The notes beneath the pieces are model-generated. The model made no database searches. It had not been told where the DNA came from and was given only the letters and a program-made list of their open reading frames with translations. A stretch of 23,102 bases of DNA from assembly GCA_946886865.1 (NCBI GenBank), contig CAMPJI010000036.1:1-23102 (forward strand), read 5' to 3'. Made by a program: the position numbers and the translations under genes. Numbering within the stretch: position 1 is the stretch's first letter; every line of letters begins with the position of its first letter. Below are positions 7,380-23,095 of the stretch, in pieces. This DNA is from an uncultured Lysobacterales bacterium. GTDB lineage: Bacteria; Pseudomonadota; Gammaproteobacteria; Xanthomonadales; Xanthomonadaceae.

Positions 7380-7868
7380 ATGAGCATCAAGGTCGGCGAC
7401 CGGATCCCCGAGGTCCCGCTGCAGCGCATCCGAGACGGCATGGAAACCGTCGACACCAACAACCTGTTCGACGGCCGTCGTATCGTGCTTTTCGCGGTGC
7501 CCGGCGCGTTCACGCCGACATGCTCGGAAAAGCACCTGCCGGGCTTCGTCCAGCACTTCGATGCCTTCCGCGCCCGAGGGGTCGATGTGGCGTGCATGTC
7601 GGTCAACGACCCGTTCGTGATGCAGGCCTGGGGCCAGGCCCACGCGGTGCCGGATGGCCTGATGATGCTGGCCGACGGCAACGGCGACTTCACCCGTGCC
7701 CTGGGGCTGGAGCTGGACGCTAGCGCCTACGGCATGGGCACGCGCGCCAAGCGCTTCGCGCTGTATGCGGACAACGGCGTGGTGCGCGAGCTGCAGGTCG
7801 AAGCGCCCGGCGAGTTCCGGGTGTCGTCGGCCGAGCACATGCTGGACCTGCTCGACGCCGCGAAGTAG
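7380..7868 (+). CDS. Peroxiredoxin, Prx5/AhpE-like redoxin type
   Basis: 162 residues from the ATG with CGAGG (7368-7372) 7 nt before it. An upstream in-frame ATG (7350) overlaps the promoter region and is rejected. The peroxidatic cysteine is Cys48 in PGAFTPTCSEKHLPGF, the signature of the Prx5 subfamily (peroxiredoxin-5, PMP20, hybrid Prx-Grx). Cys72 lies in the conserved VACMSVND segment. No glutaredoxin domain is fused and no C-terminal resolving cysteine is visible, so it may work as a 1-Cys enzyme relying on glutathione/glutaredoxin or thioredoxin. It reduces H2O2 and organic hydroperoxides in the cytoplasm. It stands alone, divergent from cbpA and convergent with gyrA. Confidence 0.9.
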   Translation: MSIKVGDRIPEVPLQRIRDGMETVDTNNLFDGRRIVLFAVPGAFTPTCSEKHLPGFVQHFDAFRARGVDVACMSVNDPFVMQAWGQAHAVPDGLMMLADGNGDFTRALGLELDASAYGMGTRAKRFALYADNGVVRELQVEAPGEFRVSSAEHMLDLLDAAK

Positions 7869-7928
7869 CCCGGCGGTAACGCTCTGGAACCGGGGGCCGG
7901 CCGCTGGCGCACGCCGCCCTCCACCAAC

Positions 7929-7956
7929 GACAACGCCGCCCTCCGGCGGCGTTGTC
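7929..7956. terminator. Bidirectional hairpin terminator between the peroxiredoxin gene and gyrA
   Basis: GACAACGCCGCC (7929-7940) pairs perfectly with GGCGGCGTTGTC (7945-7956) around a CTCC loop. It lies between two converging genes, 60 nt after the peroxiredoxin stop and 22 nt past the gyrA stop. T-tracts are poor on both sides, as is common in GC-rich genomes. Confidence 0.7.
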
Positions 7957-7978
7957 GCATTCAACACGGTCGCCGCGG

Positions 7979-10618
<2,640 letters not shown>

Positions 10619-10725
10619 CGGGTTTCCGTTTCTGGAGGCGGATCAGGCCGTTTCCGGACGCACTGCGGAGGGGCATTTCGGCACCCGCACGACAGCCGTT
10701 GGGAACGGCATCAAAAAGACGTGAA

Positions 10726-10731
10726 ATCGTA
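10726..10731 (-). promoter_or_regulatory. Possible -10 box of gyrA
   Basis: On the - strand TACGAT lies about 110 nt before the gyrA ATG, inside the small palindrome TCGT-ATC-ACGA (10727-10737). No convincing -35 is seen 16-18 nt further upstream, so support is weak. Confidence 0.3.
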
Positions 10732-10737
10732 TCACGA

Positions 10738-11097
10738 ACGGCGGGTTCGCGCACTCTGATTTGTACGCATAAACAAGCACTTACGGCGCTACAAGGCGAT
10801 CTGGCGCGGGTTCTTCCGCCGCGGATGCGACGAATGGCCACGGCGAGGGCGAATGGCGTGGCGATGCCTCGCTCTCCCTACGGCACAGGAACGGAGGGAG
10901 AGGGTCCGGCAGAGGAGAACAAATGAACGCGCGACGCGCTGGAAGCCGCCATCCATCGGCGTCGGAGACGACTGCGGCGTTGTTGTCACGGCAGCGCGTC
11001 GCCGGGCGCTCGCCCAACCCCCTCATCCCAGCAAGAGAGGGCCCAAGGCGACGTTCTTACCGCAGTCCGTCTTGTGCCGATCCGCGTTCTCGAACGA
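10738..11097. other. Gene-free stretch between gyrA and mtnA
   Basis: Together with 10619-10737 this makes 479 bases without a convincing gene. It contains an inverted repeat CTCTCCCT (10872-10879) / AGGGAGAG (10895-10902) with a 15-nt loop, and nearby purine- or pyrimidine-rich pieces (AGAGAGGGCCC near 11033-11043) that look like worn intergenic repeats. A 73-codon frame starting at 10923 has a good GGAG in front but no recognisable protein and runs into the end of mtnA. No RNA gene was recognised. Confidence 0.5.
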
Positions 11098-12153
11098 TCA
11101 ACCGAACGCCGCCCGCATCTTCGCCTCGTCGGGGCGTTCGATGACGCCGCGCTCGGTGACGATCGCATCGATCAGCGTGTGCGGGGTCACGTCGAACACC
11201 GGGTTCCAGGCCGCGATCTGTTCGGCGGCGGTGCGCACGGTCCCGACGCCGAACAGCTCGCCCGGGTCACGCTCCTCGATCTCGATGGCGTCGCCGTCGG
11301 GCGTCTCCATGTCCACGGTGGACGACGGCGCGGCCACCATGAACTTCACGCCGTGGTGTTTCGCCGCCAACGCCAGCTGGTAGGTGCCGATCTTGTTGGC
11401 GGTATCGCCGTTGGCGCAGATGCGGTCGGCGCCTACCACCACCCATTGCACCGCACCGGTCTTCATCAGGTGCGAGGCGGCGGCATCGGCGATCAGTGTC
11501 GGCTGGATGCCGTCCTGTTGCAGCTCCCAGGCCGTCAGGCGCGCGCCCTGCAGCCACGGCCGGGTCTCGCCGGCGAACACCTTGCCGATGCGTCCCTGCG
11601 CGACGCCCGCGCGGATCACGCCCAGCGCGGTACCGAAGCCGGCCGTGGCCAGCGAGCCGGTGTTGCAGTGGGTCATCACGCCGCTGCCCTCCCCGATCAG
11701 CGCCGCACCCAGCGTGCCCATGCGCCGGTTGGCCGCCAGGTCCTCGGCCGCGATGGCATGGGCTTCGCGCTCGATCACCTCGCGCCAGTCCGCGCCGGCC
11801 GACGCCAGCACGCGGCGCATGCGGGCCAGTGCCCAGGCCAGGTTGACGGCGGTCGGGCGCGCGGCATTGAGGCGCTGCATCGCGGGCTCCAGTGCAACCG
11901 CGGCGTCGGCACCCGACGCAGCCTGCACGTCGCGGCCCGCCAGCACGACGCCCCACGCCGCGGCGATGCCGATGGCAGGTGCGCCGCGGACCGTCAGGCC
12001 GTGGATGGCCGCGGCGACGTCGTCGCTGGTGTCGCAACGGACGTATTCGACGGTGAACGGCAGCTTGCGCTGGTCGAGCAGTTCCAGGGCGTCGCCGGTC
12101 CAGCGGATCGGGCGGACGCGGTCGTAACGGTCGAAATCGAAGGTGTCGGTCAT
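11098..12153 (-). CDS. mtnA: S-methyl-5-thioribose-1-phosphate isomerase
   Basis: 351 residues, the normal size. The enzyme converts methylthioribose-1-phosphate to methylthioribulose-1-phosphate in the methionine salvage pathway, recycling the methylthio group left after polyamine or related synthesis. Catalytic-type Cys163 is in [12 protein letters not shown] and Asp243 in [35 protein letters not shown] near 54-68 is the N-terminal family motif. The fold is related to eIF2B subunits, but those two active-site residues mark the isomerase. No other salvage genes are nearby. The ATG has no Shine-Dalgarno; instead a TAGAAT box ends 6 nt before it, which suggests a leaderless transcript. It is followed on the same strand by gyrA. 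Confidence 0.95.
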   Translation of the reverse strand: MTDTFDFDRYDRVRPIRWTGDALELLDQRKLPFTVEYVRCDTSDDVAAAIHGLTVRGAPAIGIAAAWGVVLAGRDVQAASGADAAVALEPAMQRLNAARPTAVNLAWALARMRRVLASAGADWREVIEREAHAIAAEDLAANRRMGTLGAALIGEGSGVMTHCNTGSLATAGFGTALGVIRAGVAQGRIGKVFAGETRPWLQGARLTAWELQQDGIQPTLIADAAASHLMKTGAVQWVVVGADRICANGDTANKIGTYQLALAAKHHGVKFMVAAPSSTVDMETPDGDAIEIEERDPGELFGVGTVRTAAEQIAAWNPVFDVTPHTLIDAIVTERGVIERPDEAKMRAAFG

Positions 12154-12159
12154 CCGGCG

Positions 12160-12165
12160 ATTCTA
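12160..12165 (-). promoter_or_regulatory. -10 box placed for a leaderless mtnA transcript
   Basis: On the - strand TAGAAT is followed by CGCCGG and then the mtnA ATG. Transcription would begin at or next to the A of the start codon. No good -35 is visible at 17 nt, where a REP palindrome begins (AGCCGC). Confidence 0.45.
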
Positions 12166-12180
12166 TCCGCAGCGTTGCAA

Positions 12181-12199
12181 GAGCGGCTTCAGCCGCGAT
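12181..12199 (+). repeat. REP-type palindrome 1, GCGGCTTCAGCCGC family
   Basis: GAGCGGCTTCAGCCGCGAT; the hairpin core is GCGGC-TTCA-GCCGC. The same core occurs at 12331-12356 (inverted), 13372-13394 and 13426-13448 (inverted). It lies just upstream of the mtnA promoter. Confidence 0.8.
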
Positions 12200-12288
12200 G
12201 CCAGCTGCCAGGATCCCGGGGGTCGACTGTCGGAGCGGCGGGAGTGGCGGTCGCCCCTTGCGGGTACCTTCGCGCTTACCCAATCCCG

Positions 12289-12314
12289 GTCGCGACTCAG
12301 GTCGCTCCTACAGG
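12289..12314 (-). repeat. REP-type palindrome 2, a second family (GAGCGACCTGAGTCGCGAC)
   Basis: Read on the - strand it begins CTGTAGGAGCGACCTGAGTC-like and pairs GCGAC with GTCGC. It shares the GTAGGAGCG head with the other REP copies but has a different stem, so it is a sister family. Confidence 0.7.
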
Positions 12315-12330
12315 TTGGTGCGCGAAGCGG

Positions 12331-12356
12331 GATCGCGGCTGAAGCCGCTCCTACAG
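12331..12356 (-). repeat. REP-type palindrome 3, GCGGCTTCAGCCGC family, inverted
   Basis: Inverted copy, reading GTAGGAGCGGCTTCAGCCGC on the - strand. It ends 8 nt from the epmA stop codon and may act as the 3' hairpin of the epmA mRNA. Confidence 0.8.
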
Positions 12357-12364
12357 AAGCGGGG

Positions 12365-13345
12365 TCATGCGCGGGCGAAGTCGAAGGCGAGCACGTCGGC
12401 AATCCGGTCAGCCCCGAGCATCGCCATCAGCAGGCGGTCCACCCCCAGGGCCACGCCGGCGCAGTCCGGGAACCCGGATGCCAGAGCCTCCAGCAGGCGC
12501 TCGTCGCGGGGCGGGACCGCGTCCCCACGCGAGCCACGCAGGGCGCGGTCGCGATCGAACCGCGCGCCCTGCTCCGCCGCATCCGCCAGCTCGTGGTAGC
12601 CGTTGGCGAGCTCCAGTGGCCCCAGGTACAGCTCGAAACGCTGCGCCACCGGCACGCCGTCTTCATCCGGCGCGACACGGGCGAGTGCGCATTGGCTCGC
12701 GGGGTAGTCGACCACGGCGGTCATGCGGTCGACCGGGAACGCCGGCTGCAACCGATGCGTCATCAGCAGGTCGAGCCAGTCGTCGCGGGTCAGTCCGGTC
12801 GGATCGATCACGACATCGCCGAGTGCATCGCGCAGCGACCCGTAGGACGCGGTCATCGGGTCGAGGTCGAGTTCGCGGCGGTAGAGGTCGCGATAGCGGA
12901 CGCGTTCCAGGCTCGCGCTGCGGTCGACCAGCGCCAGGGCCAACTGGATCAGCTCTGCGGTCTCCTCGACCAGCCGATGGTGGTCCCAGCCGAGCCGGTA
13001 CCACTCCAGCATGGTGAACTCGGGGTTGTGGCGGGCGCCGGCCTCCCCGTCGCGGAACACCCGACCCAGCTCGTAGCAGTCGCCGAAGCCCGCCGCGAGC
13101 AGCCGCTTGAGCGGGTACTCGGGCGAGGTGCGCAGCCACCGCGTACGCGACGCCCCATCCGTGCGGCCAGAAAACGGCAGTGAAAACGAGGCGATGTTCG
13201 GATCGGTGTTGCCGGCGAGCGACATCACCGGGGTTTCGACCTCGAGCACGCCGCGCGACTGGAAGAAGGCGCGGATGCGGGCATTGAGTCCGGCACGCAG
13301 CCGTAGTGCGTCGAACGACGCGGAGGGTCGCCAGTCAATAGACAT
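12365..13345 (-). CDS. epmA: Elongation factor P--(R)-beta-lysine ligase
   Basis: 326 residues from the ATG at 13345, preceded by AGGTGG with a 5-nt spacer. An in-frame GTG three codons earlier overlaps that site and is not preferred. The protein is a class II lysyl-tRNA synthetase catalytic core without the anticodon-binding domain. It has motif 1-like FQSRGVLEVETPVMS near 28-42, motif 2 with HNPEFTMLEWYR at 106-117, and motif 3 GVALGVDRLLM at 297-307. The family (EpmA/PoxA/GenX/YjeA) attaches (R)-beta-lysine to a Lys of EF-P, which helps ribosomes pass polyproline stretches. The partners efp and epmB are not in the window. REP palindromes occupy the gaps on both sides. Confidence 0.95.
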   Translation of the reverse strand: MSIDWRPSASFDALRLRAGLNARIRAFFQSRGVLEVETPVMSLAGNTDPNIASFSLPFSGRTDGASRTRWLRTSPEYPLKRLLAAGFGDCYELGRVFRDGEAGARHNPEFTMLEWYRLGWDHHRLVEETAELIQLALALVDRSASLERVRYRDLYRRELDLDPMTASYGSLRDALGDVVIDPTGLTRDDWLDLLMTHRLQPAFPVDRMTAVVDYPASQCALARVAPDEDGVPVAQRFELYLGPLELANGYHELADAAEQGARFDRDRALRGSRGDAVPPRDERLLEALASGFPDCAGVALGVDRLLMAMLGADRIADVLAFDFARA

Positions 13346-13371
13346 CGAGGCCACCTGCGTTCGGCGCTGTC

Positions 13372-13448
13372 GTAGGAGCGGCTTCAGCCGCGATCGTGAA
13401 GTCGGTGCGCGCGGCCCGGTATCCGATCGCGGCTGAAGCCGCTCCTAC
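13372..13448. repeat. REPIN: two inverted copies of a 23-nt REP palindrome
   Basis: GTAGGAGCGGCTTCAGCCGCGAT at 13372-13394 is repeated as its exact reverse complement at 13426-13448, with 31 nt between them. Each copy can fold by itself and the two can pair with each other over 23 bp. They lie in the 116-base gap between ligA and epmA, so they may also end or protect the ligA mRNA. No RAYT transposase gene is in the window. Confidence 0.88.
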
Positions 13449-13461
13449 AGGAAGCGCCGGG

Positions 13462-15840
<2,379 letters not shown>

Positions 15841-15870
15841 TCACGCCGCACGGATCCGACGGGACGCGTC

Positions 15871-16626
15871 CTACCAGCGACCCGGACGCGTCAGCGGCGG
15901 CGCTTCGCGTTCGCGGTCGTAGGCGCGCAGTTCGTCGCGGATGTGCATGACGCGCTGGCGGCCCAGGGCATTGCGCTGCTCGTCCAGCACGATGCCGCCC
16001 AGCAGCTCGGCCATGCGCTCCGCGGTGGGCTGCATCGTCTCCCACGCGTTGAGCGCCGGCACCGGCGCCGGAAGCGTCAGGAAGAAGGCGATGGCCGGGG
16101 TCTCGAGCGACTGGATCTCGGTCATGTCGAAGCTGCCGGGCTTCATGATGTTGGCCACGCTGAAGACCGGACCCCGCTCCGGGTGCCCCTCGACCAGGCG
16201 GTGGAACACGCCCATGTGGCCGTAGACCAGGCCGGCCTTCTCGGCGGCGACCACGATGTCCGGGCCGTGCAGCTTTTCACCGGCGCGCGCGGCCAGGTAC
16301 AGGGTGATGATCTTGTCGAACTCTTCGCTGACGCGGCGACCCAGCTCGGTGTTGCCGGCCGCGGCACCGCCCTCGACGGTGCGCTCGAACAGGTCGAGTT
16401 CCGCCTGCGTCGCTGCGTCCCCACCCGCGGGCAGTTCATCGTTCGCCAGCTCGTTCTCGAGCTGCTCGCCCAACGTCGGCTCGCGGCGGGCCGTGGCGTC
16501 ACGGCCGTCGCGCGGGACGCGGCGCCCCTGGCCGGGCTTGCGCGGGCGGCCGAAGAACACGATCGCGGCGATCAGGATCAGGCCGGCGACGAGGATTCCG
16601 ATTCGCAGCAGGGTCACGTCGGACAT
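15871..16626 (-). CDS. zipA: Cell division protein ZipA
   Basis: 251 residues from an ATG with a strong AGGAGA 5 nt before it. The N-terminus is short and outside, followed by one membrane segment at 9-25 (IGILVAGLILIAAIVFF) and a basic stretch (RPRKPGQGRR). A charged linker runs to about 105. The C-terminal domain (about 110-240) carries the FtsZ-binding fold phrases LYLAARAGEKLHGPDI, VFSVANIMKPGSFD and TPAIAFFLTLP. ZipA anchors FtsZ to the inner membrane in the early Z ring. The linker is shorter than in E. coli (328 residues in total), as in other xanthomonads. It lies between smc and ligA, an order recognised from related genomes. Confidence 0.95.
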   Translation of the reverse strand: MSDVTLLRIGILVAGLILIAAIVFFGRPRKPGQGRRVPRDGRDATARREPTLGEQLENELANDELPAGGDAATQAELDLFERTVEGGAAAGNTELGRRVSEEFDKIITLYLAARAGEKLHGPDIVVAAEKAGLVYGHMGVFHRLVEGHPERGPVFSVANIMKPGSFDMTEIQSLETPAIAFFLTLPAPVPALNAWETMQPTAERMAELLGGIVLDEQRNALGRQRVMHIRDELRAYDREREAPPLTRPGRW

Positions 16627-16725
16627 CGGGGTCTCCTGGAGGGCCTTGCAATAAGGTGACGGGCGATTGTCCGCAATGCGGGCGAAAGGCGCAAAGCCTT
16701 CGACGCGATTGCAGCGCGGTTGCCC

Positions 16726-20229
<3,504 letters not shown>

Positions 20230-20301
20230 GCGGCGGACGGGCCCCTGGCACGCCCGCGGGCACGCCGATTGATTACGAAACGACTTGAAATTAGACGCGC
20301 A

Positions 20302-20317
20302 AGATATTGAATTATCT
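20302..20317. promoter_or_regulatory. AT-rich palindrome upstream of smc
   Basis: AGATA-TTGAAT-TATCT lies in an AT-rich island (about 20268-20320) that stands out in the GC-rich surroundings, 73-88 nt before the smc ATG. It may be an operator or part of the smc promoter; on the - strand TTGCGC and TAATTT are nearby, but not at good spacing. No regulator can be named. Confidence 0.35.
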
Positions 20318-20422
20318 AGGCGGAATGCGGCTCGACGGCCGCACGGTCCAGCGAGTATAGCGGGGCGCCAGCGCGGCTACAGGGGGCTGCCGCGCGGCCA
20401 GTGCAACCCACCCGGAGGGCGG

Positions 20423-21523
20423 TCACGCCGACAGCCGCCGGCCCTCGCCGTCCGCCTCGAACACATGCACGCACCCCGGCGGCAGGCCCAGCGGCAGCGT
20501 GTCGCCCGGGGTCGGCAGCACCTGTGGCGGGCAGCGCGCCACCAGGCCGGCATCGCCGTGACGGAGGTTCACGAACACCTCGTTGCCCACCGGCTCGACC
20601 ACCTCGACCGTGGGTACCAGGGCGGCCGCCTGCCCGCCCGGTACCGGCTGCAGGTGTTCGGGCCGGATGCCCAGCGCGATCTCCCGACCCAGCCATGCCG
20701 CTTCAACATCGAGGCCGGCCGCGCTCAGGTCGACCGGCGCGCCGCCGTCGTCCGTGACGAGGCGCAACCCGTCGGCCTGTTCCAGCCGCCCGCGCAGCAC
20801 ATTCATCCCGGGGCTGCCCAGGAACGTGGCCACGAACAGGTTGGCCGGGCGCTCATACAGCGCCATCGGGGTGTCGATCTGCTGGATGCGGCCGTCGCGC
20901 AGCACCACGATGCGCTGGCCCAGGGTCATCGCCTCGATCTGGTCGTGGGTGACGTAGACCATGGTGGCGCCCAGTTGCCGGTGCAGCCGCGCGATCTCCA
21001 CGCGCATGCCGCCGCGCAGCTTGGCATCGAGGTTGGACAGCGGCTCGTCCAGCAGGAAGACCTGCGGGTGCCGCACCAGCGCCCGGCCCAGCGCCACGCG
21101 CTGGCGCTGGCCGCCCGACAGCGCGGCCGGCTTGCGGTCCAGCAGTGCTTCGAGTTCGAGCACGGCCGCGGCTTCGCGGACCCGCGCGGCGACGGCCGCC
21201 TTGTCATGGCCACGCAGCTTCAGCGCGAAGCCCAGGTTCTCGGCCACCGTCATGTGCGGGTAAAGCGCGTAACTCTGGAACACCATCGCGATGTCCCGGT
21301 CCTTGGGGGGCACGTCGTTGACCACCCGATCGCCGATGCGCAGCGTCCCGGAGGTGATCGACTCCAGCCCGGCGATCATGCGCAGCAGCGTGGACTTGCC
21401 GCAGCCCGACGGCCCCACCAGCACCAGCAGCTCGCCGTCGGCCACCTCGAAGGTGGCGTCGTCCACCCCCACCACCTCGTTGGGATAGACCTTGCGCAAG
21501 CGCTCCAGGGTGACCTTGGCCAT
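20423..21523 (-). CDS. Carbohydrate ABC transporter ATP-binding protein (UgpC/MsmK/MalK type)
   Basis: 366 residues from an ATG with GGAG in front. ABC domain: Walker A GPSGCGKST at 37-45, Q-loop Gln83, signature LSGGQ at 135-139, Walker B VFLLDE at 155-160, H-loop His193. From about 235 to the end it has the OB/TOBE regulatory domain typical of the CUT1 sugar-importer subfamily, with VFVNLRHGDAGLVARCPP. It powers uptake of oligosaccharides or glycerol phosphate by a membrane permease pair and binding protein, none of which is visible here. Such ATPases often serve several sugar importers. It is divergent from a beta-glucosidase with a shared operator, which points to a beta-glucoside or other glycan. 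The exact substrate is not determined. Confidence 0.9.
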   Translation of the reverse strand: MAKVTLERLRKVYPNEVVGVDDATFEVADGELLVLVGPSGCGKSTLLRMIAGLESITSGTLRIGDRVVNDVPPKDRDIAMVFQSYALYPHMTVAENLGFALKLRGHDKAAVAARVREAAAVLELEALLDRKPAALSGGQRQRVALGRALVRHPQVFLLDEPLSNLDAKLRGGMRVEIARLHRQLGATMVYVTHDQIEAMTLGQRIVVLRDGRIQQIDTPMALYERPANLFVATFLGSPGMNVLRGRLEQADGLRLVTDDGGAPVDLSAAGLDVEAAWLGREIALGIRPEHLQPVPGGQAAALVPTVEVVEPVGNEVFVNLRHGDAGLVARCPPQVLPTPGDTLPLGLPPGCVHVFEADGEGRRLSA

Positions 21524-21572
21524 GCATTCTCCGGATGGGTGCGGCAGAACGGGCGGCGCGCCCCGCCGCCCG

Positions 21573-21578
21573 ATGATA
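21573..21578 (-). promoter_or_regulatory. Possible -10 box for the ABC ATPase gene
   Basis: On the - strand TATCAT lies about 50 nt before the ATG at 21523. TTGCAT (21603-21598) is a possible -35, but at 19 nt. Weak support. Confidence 0.3.
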
Positions 21579-21620
21579 CGGACCGCCGACAGGCGCGATG
21601 CAATTGCCGGCAGCCTCCGT

Positions 21621-21645
21621 TATCCTGCAATGTAACCGTTTACAT
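21621..21645. promoter_or_regulatory. Beta-glucosidase promoter -10 box with LacI-family operator
   Basis: ATGTAACCGTTTACAT (21630-21645) is a near-perfect palindrome (TGTAA-CCGT-TTACA) with the central CG typical of LacI/GalR-family sites. A -10-like TATCCT (21621-21626) lies directly before it, so the operator would cover the start of transcription and repress until the inducing sugar is present. The site lies between the divergent ATPase and beta-glucosidase genes and could control both. The regulator is not in the window. Confidence 0.72.
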
Positions 21646-21689
21646 GCCGCAACCGCCACGCGGCCCACGACCCGCAGGAGGCCCCCTCG

Positions 21690-23051
21690 ATGAGCCAGCG
21701 CCGTACCTTTCCCGATGGATTCCTATGGGGCGCCGCCACCGCCGCGCACCAGATCGAGGGCTCGCCCATGGCCGATGGCGCGGGCCCCAGCATCTGGACC
21801 CGGTTCGCCCACACGCCGGGCATGACGCTCAACGGCGACACCGGCGACGTGGCGTGCGACCACTACCGCCGCTGGAAGGACGACGTGAAGCTGATGCGCG
21901 AACTGGGCCTGCAGGCCTACCGTTTCAGCGTGTCGTGGTCGCGCATCCATCCCGAGGGCACGGGGCGCGTCAACCAGGCCGGCGTCGATTTCTACTCCCG
22001 CCTGGTGGACGAGCTGCTGGCCAACGGCATCGAACCGCTGCTGACGCTCTACCACTGGGACTTGCCCGCAGCGCTGGACGACCGCGGCGGCTGGCTCAAC
22101 CGCGACAGCGCGGACTGGTTCGCCGAGTACGCCACCACGATGTACAAGGCGCTCGACGGCCGGGTGAAGAAGTGGGTGACCCTCAACGAGCCGTGGGTGA
22201 TCACCGACGGCGGCTACCTGCACGGCGCACTGGCACCGGGCCACCGCAGCAAGTACGAAACGCCGATCGCCAGCCACAACCTGATGCGGGCACACGGCGC
22301 AGCGGTGAAGGCCTACCGCGACATCGGCCAGCACGAGATCGGGCTGGTGGTGAACATCGAGCCCAAGTACCCGGCCAGCGACTCGGCCGAGGACACGGCC
22401 GCGACGAAGCGCGCGCACGCCTACATGAACGAGCAGTACCTCGACCCCGCCCTGCTCGGCCGCTATCCGCCCGAACTCAAGGAGATCTTCGGCGACGCGT
22501 GGCCGGACTGGGCAGCGGCCGACTTCGAGCTGATCCGACAGAAGCTCGACTTCATCGGCATCAACTACTACACCCGCAGCGTCACGCAGGCCAACGACAG
22601 CTACCCGCTGAAGGCCGGCGCGGTGCGCCAGCCGCTGGGCACCTACACCGAGACCGGCTGGGAGGTGTACCCGAAGGGCCTGACCGACCTGCTGGTATGG
22701 GTGAAGGAGCGCTACGGCGACATCCCGATGTACATCACCGAGAACGGCGCGGCGTTCTTCGACCCGCCGGTGGCCGAGGGTGGGCGCATCCGCGACCCGC
22801 TGCGCATGGATTACCTGCAGAAGCACATCGGCGCCGTGCACGACGCCATCCAGGCCGGCTGCGACATCCGCGGCTACATGCTGTGGTCGCTGCTGGACAA
22901 CCTCGAGTGGTCGCTCGGCTACTCGAAGCGCTTCGGCATGGTGCACGTGAACTACGGCACGCAGGAACGCACGCCCAAGGACAGCGCCCGCTGGTACTCG
23001 AATGTGATCGCGAGCCACGGGGCGTCGCTGGACGAGCCGCTGCCGTACTGA
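21690..23051 (+). CDS. GH1 beta-glucosidase
   Basis: 453 residues, the usual size, from an ATG with AGGAGG (21676-21681) 8 nt before it. It is a glycoside hydrolase family 1 (beta/alpha)8 barrel. The N-terminal signature is FPDGFLWGAATAAHQIEG at 7-24. The general acid/base is Glu167 in TLNEPW and the nucleophile is Glu351 in YITENGAAF. The aglycone/glycone site residues His20, His122 (YHWDLP), Asn166 and the C-terminal NLEWSLGYSKRFGMVHVN segment are present. It removes terminal beta-glucose (and often beta-galactose) from oligosaccharides such as cellobiose. No signal peptide is seen, so it acts in the cytoplasm on imported sugars, in keeping with the divergent ABC ATPase. It is probably under a LacI-type repressor. 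Confidence 0.95.
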   Translation: MSQRRTFPDGFLWGAATAAHQIEGSPMADGAGPSIWTRFAHTPGMTLNGDTGDVACDHYRRWKDDVKLMRELGLQAYRFSVSWSRIHPEGTGRVNQAGVDFYSRLVDELLANGIEPLLTLYHWDLPAALDDRGGWLNRDSADWFAEYATTMYKALDGRVKKWVTLNEPWVITDGGYLHGALAPGHRSKYETPIASHNLMRAHGAAVKAYRDIGQHEIGLVVNIEPKYPASDSAEDTAATKRAHAYMNEQYLDPALLGRYPPELKEIFGDAWPDWAAADFELIRQKLDFIGINYYTRSVTQANDSYPLKAGAVRQPLGTYTETGWEVYPKGLTDLLVWVKERYGDIPMYITENGAAFFDPPVAEGGRIRDPLRMDYLQKHIGAVHDAIQAGCDIRGYMLWSLLDNLEWSLGYSKRFGMVHVNYGTQERTPKDSARWYSNVIASHGASLDEPLPY

Positions 23052-23071
23052 GAGGCCACGGCTGCGACATC

Positions 23072-23095
23072 CCCGCCCCTGCATGCAGGGGCGGG
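23072..23095 (+). terminator. Terminator hairpin after the beta-glucosidase gene
   Basis: CCCGCCCCTGCA (23072-23083) followed directly by TGCAGGGGCGGG (23084-23095) is a perfect 24-nt palindrome, folding as about 10 bp with a small loop. It starts 20 nt after the stop codon. The following bases are TTGGGGA and the window then ends, so a T-tract cannot be judged. Confidence 0.7.

Noticed and set aside
10923..11144. 73-codon frame with a good GGAG before its ATG in the gyrA-mtnA gap
   Set aside because: It is Arg/Ser/Pro-rich with no recognisable family, overlaps the 3' end of mtnA by 47 bases and starts in repeat-like sequence. The ribosome site may be chance.
12181..13448. Repeated palindromes considered as a CRISPR array
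   Set aside because: Spacing is irregular, orientation alternates, one interval contains the epmA gene, and the unit folds as a REP hairpin; no cas genes are present.
21723..23084. 453-codon open frame opposite the beta-glucosidase gene
   Set aside because: Shadow frame without motifs; the GH1 gene on the other strand is complete with both catalytic Glu residues.
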